Of a stretch of 64,000 bases of DNA, positions 35,852 to 43,866 are shown in pieces; position 1 is the first letter of the stretch; each line of letters begins with the position of its first letter. The notes under the pieces were generated by a model, which was given only the letters and a program-made list of their open reading frames with translations, made no database searches and had not been told where the DNA came from. Made by a program: the position numbers and the translations under genes. Location of the stretch: assembly GCF_001613505.1 (NCBI RefSeq), contig NZ_BDCM01000006.1:248001-312000 (forward strand), read 5' to 3'. The stretch is from Nocardia mikamii NBRC 108933 (GTDB taxonomy: Bacteria > Actinomycetota > Actinomycetes > Mycobacteriales > Mycobacteriaceae).

Positions 35852-36892
35852 TCAGAGGGCGTGTTCGTCGAGCCACATGCGGGCCAGGTCGGCCGCCGAG
35901 GCGTGTTCGTCACGGACGCGGCGGACCATCGTCGCGAGGTCGGCCGTGGTGAGTTCCCCGGCTACGTAGTTGAGTTTCTTGATCTGCCGCTGGTCCAAGG
36001 CGCCCTGGCGCAGCAGCGGGACGACGTTCTGGGCGCGGAAGGCGTACGCCGGATCGGTGACGACGGCCGGTTCGGTGCCGCCGGCCGTATCACCGGGGCC
36101 GCCCGGCAGCAGTGCGACGGCCGAGGTGAACACGCCCGCGTCGACAGTGCCGTCGCGCAATGCCTTTCGCAGTGCGGCATCACCGGGAAAGCCGACGTGG
36201 TGGGTGATATCGCAGCCGTAGACCGTGCGCAGCGGCGACACCACGTCGCGTTGCGGGTCCGGCGGCGTCCGGAGCGGGTCGAGTTCGCGCCCGCCGGCGA
36301 TGCCCACGGTCAGCTCACCGCAATGCTCGGCGAGGTCGGCGGCATTCGCCGGATAGCGCGCGGCCGCGGCGGCGCCGAGTGCGAGCTGCGGCCGCAGATC
36401 GGTGGCGTCGGCGAAATCGGACACCGTCAGCCCCTCCGGAACGGCCCGGCTCAGATCGTCGGCGACCGAGCCGATCGAGCGCGCCTCGAACGTCATCGGC
36501 GTCCCCGCGGTCCTGTCGATCGGCGGGCCGGGCTCGTGTTGCGCTGCGACGGTCGCGGCCGTCGCGCGATCGGGCGCGGTCGCCGAGGACGAGGAGTCGA
36601 AGGCGGTCAGAAGATCACCACTGGTGTCGCCGACCAGCGTGATCGTGCCCGCGTCCAGGGCCGCCAGATAGTCCGCGCGCTGTCCGAGATGCTTTCTCAC
36701 CGTGGTCCGCGTGCCGGTGCGCGCGAGCGCCTGGGCGTAGATTTCGGCGACGACCTCCGACTGCGCCGAATCACCGGCGCCGACGGTGATCGTCGACTCG
36801 CCCTCACCGTTGGCACATGCCACCGCCACCGTGGCGGCGGTGACGGCCACCAGCACCCGGGCCGTCACTCGCACCGATCCGGCCAATCCCAT
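35852..36892 (-). CDS. Osmoprotectant/glycine-betaine-type substrate-binding protein
   Basis: 346 residues from ATG 36892. The open frame extends to 37234, but the upstream part is low-complexity and basic. The N-terminus has a signal with a weak lipobox (VAVAC, Cys 26). The mature part (ITVGAGDSAQSEVVAEIYAQAL, YLAALDAGTITLVGDTSGDLL) resembles the OpuAC/ProX-like type 2 binding proteins of betaine or choline ABC importers. No ATPase or permease partner lies nearby, so it is an orphan in this window. It may serve an importer elsewhere or have drifted to another ligand. Confidence 0.8.
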   Translation of the reverse strand: MGLAGSVRVTARVLVAVTAATVAVACANGEGESTITVGAGDSAQSEVVAEIYAQALARTGTRTTVRKHLGQRADYLAALDAGTITLVGDTSGDLLTAFDSSSSATAPDRATAATVAAQHEPGPPIDRTAGTPMTFEARSIGSVADDLSRAVPEGLTVSDFADATDLRPQLALGAAAAARYPANAADLAEHCGELTVGIAGGRELDPLRTPPDPQRDVVSPLRTVYGCDITHHVGFPGDAALRKALRDGTVDAGVFTSAVALLPGGPGDTAGGTEPAVVTDPAYAFRAQNVVPLLRQGALDQRQIKKLNYVAGELTTADLATMVRRVRDEHASAADLARMWLDEHAL

Positions 36893-37026
36893 CCGGCGAC
36901 ACCCACTCCCGATAGTCAGCGACAACCACATCCGGCGGCCGAGGGGCGCCCCGGCACAGGAATCGTAGGTGGGCCGCATCCGCACCGCCGATCCGCACCC
37001 GTCCGGCCGATCGAGCCGATGCGGGG

Positions 37027-37251
37027 TCAGCCCGCGATTCCCGCTGTGCCCGACTCCCCGTACGGGTTGCCCTCCCGCGGTCGCGAACGTTCGTTCGCGC
37101 GGCGCAGCGAGGCGATTTCGCGTGCCGCCCGCCTGCTCCGCTGCCGCTTTTCCGATGTGCCGTCGCCGGTAGCGCGACGCCCCGTCACCTTCTCGATGAA
37201 TCGACGAATTCCCAAGTGCACCAACCTTTTCCAAATCCCGATAACGGTCAT
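37027..37251 (-). CDS. Possible small basic protein
   Basis: An open frame of 74 residues from ATG 37251 (in-frame TTG at 37272), in a 458-base stretch with no other minus-strand gene. The protein is basic with an amphipathic start (IGIWKRLVHLGIRRFIEKV) and many Arg in the middle. The ribosome site is weak (GGGCGGGCG). Codons early in the frame have lower third-position GC than neighbouring genes. I do not recognise it. The remainder of 36893-37350 shows only the candidate direct repeat at 37318. Confidence 0.3.
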   Translation of the reverse strand: MTVIGIWKRLVHLGIRRFIEKVTGRRATGDGTSEKRQRSRRAAREIASLRRANERSRPREGNPYGESGTAGIAG

Positions 37252-37317
37252 TCTACGCCCGCCCACCGACAAGTAGGGGCGCTCGCGCAGAACCGCGCAC
37301 CCGACTCTCGAGCAGTA

Positions 37318-37334
37318 TTCAGCGAGGTCTCAGC
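37318..37334. promoter_or_regulatory. 11-bp-spaced TTCAG direct repeat upstream of response regulator
   Basis: TTCAGCGAGGTCTCAGC: two TCAGC half-sites exactly 11 bases apart, 17 bases before the response-regulator start. OmpR-family regulators bind tandem half-sites one helical turn apart. The same pattern occurs twice downstream, before the hemophore-related gene, which points to autoregulation. Confidence 0.55.
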
Positions 37335-37350
37335 CCGGGCGACGAATAAT

Positions 37351-38031
37351 GTGCGGGTGCAGCCGGGACGCATTCTCGTGATCGAAGACGCCGACGCCAT
37401 TCGCACGGCGGTCGCGGCGGCCCTACACGCCGCCGGGCACGAGGTCCTGGCCCGTGAGCACGGCGATCGGCTCGAGGCCGATCTGGAGCGATTCCGACCC
37501 GATGTCGCCGTCCTCGACGTGATGCTGCCGGGTCGCGACGGTTTCGGCCTGCTCGAGGTGGTGCGCGCCCGCAGCGGCGCCGGTGTGGTCATGCTGACCG
37601 CGCGCGACGGTGTGGAGGACCGGGTGCGCGGACTGCGCTCCGGTTCCGACGACTACGTGGTGAAACCGTTCGACCTGGCCGAACTGATGGCACGGATCGA
37701 GGCGCTGCTGCGGCGGATGGGACGTATGCACAGCCGCATCACCATCGCCGACCTGGTGCTGGAAACCGATTCCGGCGTGGTGCTGCGCGGCAGCGAACCG
37801 ATCAGCCTCACCGCCACCGAATTCAAACTCCTCGCCTACCTCGCCGCCCACCGCGACCGAGTCGTCACGAAGACCCAAATCCTCACCGCGGTGTGGGGTT
37901 ACGAGGACTACGACCCGAATCTGGTCGAGGTCTACGTCAGCGCGGTGCGCCGCAAACTGGAGGAACACGGCCCGCGCCTGCTGCACACGGTGCGCGGTAT
38001 GGGCTACGCGTTACGGGCGAATCCGCGATGA
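37351..38031 (+). CDS. OmpR-family response regulator
   Basis: About 226 residues from GTG 37351 (GTG 37357 is equally possible; no strong ribosome site). Receiver domain: acidic pocket IEDAD, phosphoacceptor Asp in VAVLDVMLPG, conserved Thr in VVMLTARD and Lys in YVVKPFD. The C-terminal winged helix (SLTATEFKLLAYLAAHRDRVVT, VWGYEDYDPNLVEVYVSAVRRKL) is of OmpR type. Its stop overlaps the histidine kinase start (ATGA), so the pair is coupled. It probably controls itself and the hemophore-related gene through the TTCAG repeats. Confidence 0.93.
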   Translation: MRVQPGRILVIEDADAIRTAVAAALHAAGHEVLAREHGDRLEADLERFRPDVAVLDVMLPGRDGFGLLEVVRARSGAGVVMLTARDGVEDRVRGLRSGSDDYVVKPFDLAELMARIEALLRRMGRMHSRITIADLVLETDSGVVLRGSEPISLTATEFKLLAYLAAHRDRVVTKTQILTAVWGYEDYDPNLVEVYVSAVRRKLEEHGPRLLHTVRGMGYALRANPR

Positions 38032-39614
38032 GCGGCGACCCGGATGACATCGCACCCGCGTCGCCCGGTCCTCCGGACGATTCCGGGACTTCCCGGCCCG
38101 GTTCCCCGCCGGGCCGAGACCGGCTTTCCCCCGCACCGTCCGCAGCGGAACCCGAACCGCGCACCCTGCCGACGATATCGCTACGACGCCGGGTAACCGT
38201 CACGGCGGCAGCGGTTTCCGGCCTCGCACTGATCGTGGTGGCGCTGGCGGTGCACAGCCTGTTCGGAATCGTGGTGGCGCGCAGTGAGAACACGGTACTG
38301 ACCGACCGGGTCCAGCTGGCCCGCCAACTCGCGCGGCAGAACACCCCGCCCACGGAATTGATCACACGCCTGGACAATCGCTCGGTGCGGGCGCGGCTGA
38401 TCCTGGCCGACGGCAGCGTCTACGGCGGCCTCTCGCCCCGGCACGCCGGTGAGGGCAGCGCCCGCACCAGAACCATCACCCTCGCCGGCGGTGCGGTGGA
38501 CCACGCCCGGCTCACCCTGCAGGTCGATACGCCGCTGCTGGACAAACTACGGTCGCGCCTGGGGCTGGTTCTGATCGGCGTGACCGCGACCGCGCTCGTC
38601 GTCATCACCGCGGCACTGTGGTTCGGGCTGCGGCGGGCGCTGGCGCCACTGGATTCGATGACCGGACTGGCCCGCGAGATCGCCCGCGGCGGCCGCGGCC
38701 GTCGCCTCTCCCCCGCCCGCACCGATACCGAATTGGGCCGCACCGCAAGCGCTTTCGATGAGATGCTGGACGCCCTGGAGGGCGCCGAAGCCCGGGCGCG
38801 AGCCTCCGAGCAGCAGATGCGCGCCTTCGTCGGCGATGCCGCCCACGAGCTGCGCACCCCGATCGCGGGGATCAAGGCCATGGCCGAGGCGGTGCTGCAC
38901 CAGCCCGCCGACGCCGCCACCGAAGAGCGCGAACACATGTACCTGCTGCTGGTGCGCGAGGCCCAGCGAGCCGGACGGCTGGTGGAGGATCTGCTGGATA
39001 TGGCTCGCATCGACGCCGGCCTCACGCTGCACCCGCAATCGGTCGATCTCCACGAGCTGGTTCGCATCCAGCTGGACCGACTGCGAGTCCTGCATCCCGA
39101 TATCGATGTCCGACTCGTCGGCCGGCCGGTGCGGGCGGTCGTCGACCCGGAACGCATCGGCCAAGTTCTGGTCAATCTGCTGGCCAACGCCCGCCAGGCC
39201 GCGGGACCGGGCGCAACGGTGAGCGTCACCGTCGCCGGCCCCGCTGTGCCGGGTCACGAACCGGGCGGCGACCCGCATGCGATCGCCGCGCCGGCCCCGC
39301 CGCACGTCGGGTCCCCCGTCGCCGAAATCCGCGTCACCGATACCGGTCCGGGCGTACCCGCCTCGGAACGCGAGCACATCTTCGACCGCCTGGTCCGTCT
39401 CGACGCCGCCCGCGACCGTCGCCGCGACGGCGCGGGTATGGGCCTGGCCATCGCACGCGGGATCGCCCGGGCCCACGGCGGTGACCTCCGCTGCGTCGAG
39501 CCGCCGCCCGGAACCGCGGGCGCGGTGTTCGTCCTGACGCTTCCGGCGGCCCCGCTGTCGGCCGGTGGTCACCACGGCCCCGCGGCGAGCGCCGACAGCC
39601 TTCCTCGTTTCTGA
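38028..39614 (+). CDS. Sensor histidine kinase
   Basis: 528 residues. A Pro/Ser-rich cytoplasmic start (about 50 residues), a first helix (VTAAAVSGLALIVVALAVH), a short extracytoplasmic domain of about 100 residues, a second helix (LVLIGVTATALVVITAALWF), a HAMP linker, the dimerisation helix with phosphorylated His in GDAAHELRTPIAG, then the ATPase with N box NLLANARQA, G1 VTDTGPGV and G2 GAGMGLAIARG. An Ala/Pro insertion lies between the N box and G1. The small sensor domain suggests a small ligand or envelope signal; heme or iron is a reasonable guess given the next gene. Confidence 0.93.
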   Translation: MSGDPDDIAPASPGPPDDSGTSRPGSPPGRDRLSPAPSAAEPEPRTLPTISLRRRVTVTAAAVSGLALIVVALAVHSLFGIVVARSENTVLTDRVQLARQLARQNTPPTELITRLDNRSVRARLILADGSVYGGLSPRHAGEGSARTRTITLAGGAVDHARLTLQVDTPLLDKLRSRLGLVLIGVTATALVVITAALWFGLRRALAPLDSMTGLAREIARGGRGRRLSPARTDTELGRTASAFDEMLDALEGAEARARASEQQMRAFVGDAAHELRTPIAGIKAMAEAVLHQPADAATEEREHMYLLLVREAQRAGRLVEDLLDMARIDAGLTLHPQSVDLHELVRIQLDRLRVLHPDIDVRLVGRPVRAVVDPERIGQVLVNLLANARQAAGPGATVSVTVAGPAVPGHEPGGDPHAIAAPAPPHVGSPVAEIRVTDTGPGVPASEREHIFDRLVRLDAARDRRRDGAGMGLAIARGIARAHGGDLRCVEPPPGTAGAVFVLTLPAAPLSAGGHHGPAASADSLPRF

Positions 39615-39627
39615 AGGTCGGCTGAAG
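39611..39627. promoter_or_regulatory. Inverted copy of TTCAG repeat at kinase 3' end
   Basis: CTGAAG-5-CTGAAG with 11-base spacing, overlapping the kinase stop codon; read on the other strand it is TTCAG-6-TTCAG. It lies 95 bases before the hemophore-related gene. Confidence 0.5.
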
Positions 39628-39649
39628 ATCCCTGCGGTCCACTCGGCGT

Positions 39650-39666
39650 TTTCAGGGTCCTTTCAG
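39650..39666. promoter_or_regulatory. TTCAG direct repeat upstream of hemophore-related gene
   Basis: TTTCAG-5-TTTCAG with 11-base spacing, 56 bases before the hemophore-related start. Together with the inverted copy at 39611 it would form a four-half-site array for the neighbouring response regulator. Confidence 0.6.
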
Positions 39667-39721
39667 ATTCGGCGCGCAGATTCGGATCCGACATGATCCC
39701 GTCACGAATGGAGTTACCGGT

Positions 39722-40051
39722 ATGAAGCGCACTGTCGCCGCCCTGCTGGCCGGCACCGCCGGAATCGCCGCCCTGGCCGTCGCCGTGCCCGGCGTCGCCT
39801 CGGCCGACGCCCCGCAGTGCAGCCCGCAGGCACGCGCCCAGGTTCAGGCGCAGACCGCTCCGCAGGTCGCCGCATTCCTGGCGAGCCACCCGGATCTGGC
39901 CGCCGAACTGGCCAAGGTGAAAGGTATGCCGAAGGATCAGCGCAAGGCCGAGATGCGGGCCTACCGCCAGGGCCACCAGCAGGAGCTGAAGGATTTCCGC
40001 GGCGTGCGGCAGCCGATGATCGACTACCACAAGTCCTGCCACCAGAAGTAG
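39722..40051 (+). CDS. Secreted hemophore-related protein (Rv0203-like family)
   Basis: 109 residues with a clean Sec signal peptide ending GVASADA. The mature protein is small, helical and Gln/Lys-rich, with two Cys (in PQCSPQ and KSCHQK) that would form one disulfide. This matches the hemophore-related family typified by M. tuberculosis Rv0203, in which secreted helical proteins carry heme to MmpL transporters. I cannot identify heme-ligating residues with certainty. It lies just after the kinase gene, behind the TTCAG repeat arrays, and a strong terminator follows. Confidence 0.82.
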   Translation: MKRTVAALLAGTAGIAALAVAVPGVASADAPQCSPQARAQVQAQTAPQVAAFLASHPDLAAELAKVKGMPKDQRKAEMRAYRQGHQQELKDFRGVRQPMIDYHKSCHQK

Positions 40052-40078
40052 CGGGCGCGCCTCGGCATCCGAATAACG

Positions 40079-40112
40079 CGAGGGCGCCCCGGAAGTTCCC
40101 GGGGCGCCCTCG
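40079..40112. terminator. Strong hairpin terminator
   Basis: Perfect 14-bp stem CGAGGGCGCCCCGG/CCGGGGCGCCCTCG, 6-base loop, followed by ttgtgtt. It lies between the hemophore-related gene and the convergent malic enzyme stop. Confidence 0.88.
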
Positions 40113-40130
40113 TTGTGTTCGAATCCGGTG

Positions 40131-41351
40131 TTACGCAACACCTTCCGCGCGCGCGGCGGCGGCCACGGCCTCGGCGACCGCCGGCGCGACCCGGGGGTCG
40201 AGCGGGCTGGGGATGATCTTGTCGACCGAGAGCTCGTCGGCCACGACACCGAAGATGGCGTTGGCGGCCGCGACCTTCATACCCTCGGTGATCCGGCGCG
40301 CACCGGCATCCAGCGCACCCTTGAACACGCCCGGGAAGGCGAGCACGTTGTTGATCTGGTTCGGGAAGTCGCTGCGGCCGGTGGCCACGATGGCGGCGTA
40401 GCGGTGCGCGACCTCCGGGTGGATCTCCGGGTCCGGGTTCGACATGGCGAACACGATCGACTCCGGCGCCATCGAGGCGATCAATTCCTCGGCGATGGTT
40501 CCGGCCGACAGACCCAGGAACACATCCGCACCGGCCAGCGCCTCGGCCGCACCGCCGGTGATGCCACGCGGGTTGGTGCGCGCGGCCAGATCGGCCTTCA
40601 CCTCGTTGAGGTCCGCGCGGTCGCGGCTGACGATGCCCTTCGAGTCGAGCACCACCACATCCGACACTCCCGCGGCCAGCAGGATGTTCGAGCAGGCCAC
40701 ACCCGCGGCGCCGGCACCGGAGACGACCACCTTCAGGTCGGCGATATCGCGGCCCTGCACCTTGGCCGCACCGTTGAGCGCCGCCAGCACCACGATGGCG
40801 GTGCCGTGCTGGTCGTCGTGCATGACCGGGCAGTCCAGCGCCTCGATGACGCGCTTCTCGATCTCGAAGCAGCGCGGGGCGGAGATGTCCTCCAGGTTCA
40901 CCGCGCCGAAGCTCGGCCGCAGGCGCACCAGGGTCTCCACGATCTCGTCGACATCCTTGGTGTCGAGCACGATCGGAATCGAGTCCAGCCCGGCGAACTT
41001 CTTGAACAGCGCGGCCTTGCCCTCCATGACCGGCAGCGACGCCCGCGGGCCGATATCACCCAGGCCGAGCACCGCGGTGCCGTCGCTCACCACGACCACC
41101 AGGCGGTCGGTCCACGTGTAGCGCTTGGCGAGCGCCTCGTCCTTGTGGATGGCGCGACTCACCTGCGCGACGCCCGGCGTGTACGCGATGGACAGATCCC
41201 GCTGGGTCTCCAGCGGTGCGGACAATTCCACCGAAAGCTTGCCACCGAGATGGCCGGCGAAAATTTCCTCGTGCGTGATAGCGGACAGATCGGTCGTATC
41301 GGTTTCACGGCTCGCTGTAGTGGCATTCGGTGCGTCAGTCACAGATGACAC
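40131..41351 (-). CDS. Malic enzyme (NAD(P)-dependent)
   Basis: About 406 residues from GTG 41351, which has AGGAG 7 bases upstream. It contains SIAYTPGVAQVSRAI, the catalytic Lys region ALFKKFAGLDSIPIVLD, the metal site region VNLEDISAPRCFEIEKR, HDDQHGTAIVVLAALNG, the nucleotide motif VVSGAGAAGVACSNILL and MSNPDPEI. This is the short bacterial malic enzyme without a phosphotransacetylase tail. It decarboxylates malate to pyruvate, supplying reducing power for lipid synthesis. A 598-base gap with candidate operators lies upstream. Cofactor choice is not determined. Confidence 0.94.
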   Translation of the reverse strand: MSSVTDAPNATTASRETDTTDLSAITHEEIFAGHLGGKLSVELSAPLETQRDLSIAYTPGVAQVSRAIHKDEALAKRYTWTDRLVVVVSDGTAVLGLGDIGPRASLPVMEGKAALFKKFAGLDSIPIVLDTKDVDEIVETLVRLRPSFGAVNLEDISAPRCFEIEKRVIEALDCPVMHDDQHGTAIVVLAALNGAAKVQGRDIADLKVVVSGAGAAGVACSNILLAAGVSDVVVLDSKGIVSRDRADLNEVKADLAARTNPRGITGGAAEALAGADVFLGLSAGTIAEELIASMAPESIVFAMSNPDPEIHPEVAHRYAAIVATGRSDFPNQINNVLAFPGVFKGALDAGARRITEGMKVAAANAIFGVVADELSVDKIIPSPLDPRVAPAVAEAVAAAARAEGVA

Positions 41352-41949
41352 GATTTCACTCCTGCTCGGTCCGGGCTGCACCGGCTCACGGTTACCGCCG
41401 GGTTTTCGTATTGAAGGTCTTCGAAATTCGAACGATGTGCGCCGACCGGGCGTTCACGCGGTCGCGCAAAACCGATCGGTGATTACATCGCGGCATGCCG
41501 TGGGGGTAATACCGGCCTAGGTACTACCGACTAGGGCATACGCGCGTTTGCGCCTTTGCGGGCTTGCTTCTTCGCGATCTGGCCGCGCACGATCCGTCGA
41601 ACGAGAACCGGACGGGTGGTCCGGGCAAGGCTGCGGGGTGATCCGCGGATCGGAGCCGTGCGTCACGAACCGAAAGTCACCAACCGTCCCGGACCGGGCG
41701 GTGGCGTCGGCCGGGAATCCGCAACATTCTGCCAGTACGAACAGGGAGTTGCAAAATCGCTCCTCGGCCGGGGCGCGATCCGCTCGATGCGGGCCGGCCC
41801 GGGGCCGGGTGTCTACTGCCATCTTCCGAGGGTAGGGCCGCCGAATTACCTGCGCGTAAGGGGAAACTCGCCCGTGCTGGGAAGCAGCGGTGAACAGTCC
41901 CACCGGGACCCGGGACGCCGGTGTGAGCTCATGGCGCCCCTCCGGCATG
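41352..41949. other. Long intergenic region upstream of malic enzyme
   Basis: No convincing gene: the open frames present have no codon bias, no ribosome site and Arg/Pro-rich products. The part nearest the malic enzyme is less GC-rich and contains paired GGTANTACC palindromes. Bases 41540-41949 show nothing I can name. Confidence 0.6.
41505..41528. promoter_or_regulatory. Paired GGTANTACC palindromes
   Basis: GGTAATACC (41505-41513) and GGTACTACC (41520-41528), each a 9-base palindrome, 15 bases apart, both followed by G; CCTAG/CTAGG arms flank the second. They lie about 155-175 bases before the malic enzyme start. The binding protein is unknown. Confidence 0.45.
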
Positions 41950-43575
41950 TCACGCCGGGCGCACCCAGATCTCGTTCACGCCGCCGGTGAGCAGCCGGCG
42001 GCGCCAGTCGCGGGCCGGGCCGGGATGATCGGTGCGCCGATGCAGGCCCCGGGTTTCGGTGCGGGCCAGGGCGCTGTATTTCGTCCAGCGGGCCACCGCC
42101 AGCAATGCCGCGGCCTGCCGGGCCCGGACCTGATCGGCGCCGGTGCCGCCGAGTCCGTATTCGGTGACCGGCCACATCGCGTCGAGTTCGGCGATGCTGT
42201 CGCGCAGACTGCCCGCACTGCGCCAGTAGCTGCGCCGCAGCGGCAGCGTATGTTCCTGCACCAGCCCGATCACCGCACGGGGATCGATGCCGGCGCGCGC
42301 ATCGGCGCCGGGGCGCGAATTCAGCCCCGCCCCCGGAACCGGACGCGCGTCCCCGATCCGGCCGCGGCGGCGAGCGAACCGCGCCGCGCCCGATCCGGCC
42401 CACATCCCGGACGAGATCGCCCACCCGCCACCGTGCCCGTCGAAGCCGCCGACGGCGCCGGTGACGGGTTCCCGCGAGGCCACGTCGCCTGCGGCGTACA
42501 GTCCGGGAACCGTTGTGGCGCAATCGAATCCGATCAGCCTGAGGCCGCCCGAACCACGCACGGTTCCTTGCAGGACCGGACGCAACCGCACCCGGCCGGA
42601 CCGAGGTTCGATCGACGACGCGGCGGGACCGGCACCGGCGGTCGCGGACACCGCCGTGGTGCCCGCGGGCGCCGCCGACGCCGGGCCGTACCGGACCGCG
42701 GGCCCCGGCGGAATGTCGGCGTAGACCGCCTGCCCCTGCGCCAGCGCGGCGAGGGCCGCGGACCGGGCGGTGAAGTCGTCTCCGTCGATGCGAGCCCCCG
42801 ATTCGTCGTACAGGTTCGCGAACCGGGGCTCGCGCAGATCGCTGATGGTGGCGAGACCGTACGCGCCGGAGAACTCCATCCCCGACAGTTCGGTGCCCGC
42901 CTCCACCGCCATCAGCAGGCCCTCACCGGTGTCCACATCGGTGCCGGCGCCACCGGCCAGGAATGCGCAGCCACCCGTCGCGAGCACCACCGCACCCGCG
43001 CGGATCGTCCAGCCGCGGTAATGGTCGTCGCCGGCCAGCCCACCGGCCCCGCACACCACACCGTCGCCGTCGACCAGCAGATACAGCGCCGGATGATGGT
43101 CGACGACCTGCACACCCAACCGGAACAGGGTGCGCCGCAGGGCCGCCAGATACCGCCGTCCCTCGAGATGGACGCGCGTCGCGGGCCCGTCTCCGGCCTG
43201 CCGGTATCCCCAGCGCAGCAGATGGGCGATGCGGTGATGCGTTTCGCCGAGCACCCGGTCCATCCACTCGGGGTCACCGAGGTCGCCGCCGTACGCCAGA
43301 CTGCGCGCCAGTGCCCGCTCCCGATCCGGCCCCGGCGGGATATCCCACAGTGCGACAATGCCTTTCGACGTCGGACCGCACTCCCCGCAACGGCCCTTGT
43401 CGACCAGGATCACCCGCGCTCCGGCCGTCGCCGCCGTCAACGCCGCCCAGGCGCCCGCCGGACCGCCGCCCACCACCAGCACATCGGCGGACGCCTCCGC
43501 CGCGATCTCGGATTCCGCGCGAATAGTGGACCGGCTACGCACGCTCACAAAGGAAAATATTCGGCCACAATTCAT
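41950..43575 (-). CDS. FAD-dependent oxidoreductase (fumarate-reductase/AprA-like flavoprotein)
   Basis: 541 residues. An N-terminal FAD-binding motif VLVVGGGPAGAWAA follows a leader of about 28 residues; LATGGCAFLAGG, GTELSGMEFSGAYG and the late VPGLYAAGDVASREPVTGAVGGFDGHGGGWA place it with fumarate reductase, aspartate oxidase and adenylylsulfate reductase flavoproteins. The Cys pair in KGRCGECGPTSKG is unusual. No iron-sulfur partner gene is adjacent, so electron transfer is unclear. GTG codons inside the first 15 residues could be the true start, since no ribosome site supports the ATG. Confidence 0.85.
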   Translation of the reverse strand: MNCGRIFSFVSVRSRSTIRAESEIAAEASADVLVVGGGPAGAWAALTAATAGARVILVDKGRCGECGPTSKGIVALWDIPPGPDRERALARSLAYGGDLGDPEWMDRVLGETHHRIAHLLRWGYRQAGDGPATRVHLEGRRYLAALRRTLFRLGVQVVDHHPALYLLVDGDGVVCGAGGLAGDDHYRGWTIRAGAVVLATGGCAFLAGGAGTDVDTGEGLLMAVEAGTELSGMEFSGAYGLATISDLREPRFANLYDESGARIDGDDFTARSAALAALAQGQAVYADIPPGPAVRYGPASAAPAGTTAVSATAGAGPAASSIEPRSGRVRLRPVLQGTVRGSGGLRLIGFDCATTVPGLYAAGDVASREPVTGAVGGFDGHGGGWAISSGMWAGSGAARFARRRGRIGDARPVPGAGLNSRPGADARAGIDPRAVIGLVQEHTLPLRRSYWRSAGSLRDSIAELDAMWPVTEYGLGGTGADQVRARQAAALLAVARWTKYSALARTETRGLHRRTDHPGPARDWRRRLLTGGVNEIWVRPA

Positions 43576-43599
43576 CCGGCCGCAACTGTTACGCGGAGT

Positions 43600-43866
43600 C
43601 TAATTCCACCATTGCGTAACCAATAGGTAACCCGCCGCCACAAAGACGACCAGCGATCCGAAAAACGCCGGAATTCCCCGACGCCGGTCGGAAAAAATTT
43701 GCGCACCGAGCGCCAGCACCGCCATTCCTATATGCCAGGCGACACTGCTCGCACCCGGCCCCGGAAATCCGCGCCGCACCCCGAGGACCGCCGCGACGAC
43801 GACGACCGCGGCGAGCACCACCAGTCCGGCGGCCACGGTTCCGCTGAGCGCCCGCACGACTCTCAC
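43600..43866 (-). CDS. Small three-helix membrane protein
   Basis: 88 residues from GTG 43866, overlapping the PHP gene stop by 4 bases (GTGA), which decides the start. Three hydrophobic segments are visible (VAAGLVVLAAVVVVAAVLGV, VAWHIGMAVLALGAQIF, FFGSLVVFVAAGYLLV) separated by Arg-rich loops such as SDRRRG. I do not recognise a function. It is translationally coupled to the PHP-domain gene. Confidence 0.75.
   Translation of the reverse strand: MRVVRALSGTVAAGLVVLAAVVVVAAVLGVRRGFPGPGASSVAWHIGMAVLALGAQIFSDRRRGIPAFFGSLVVFVAAGYLLVTQWWN

Noticed and set aside
24327..36892. Secondary-metabolite gene cluster
   Set aside because: No polyketide, peptide or terpene synthase; the genes are lipid-modifying enzymes, regulators and transporters.
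40113..40135. GTTCGAATCC, identical to a tRNA T-loop core
   Set aside because: No acceptor or anticodon arms around it; it lies between a terminator and the malic enzyme stop.
41517..41948. 143-codon minus-strand frame in the long intergenic region
   Set aside because: Arg/Pro-rich product, no ribosome site, no codon-position GC pattern and no recognisable motif.
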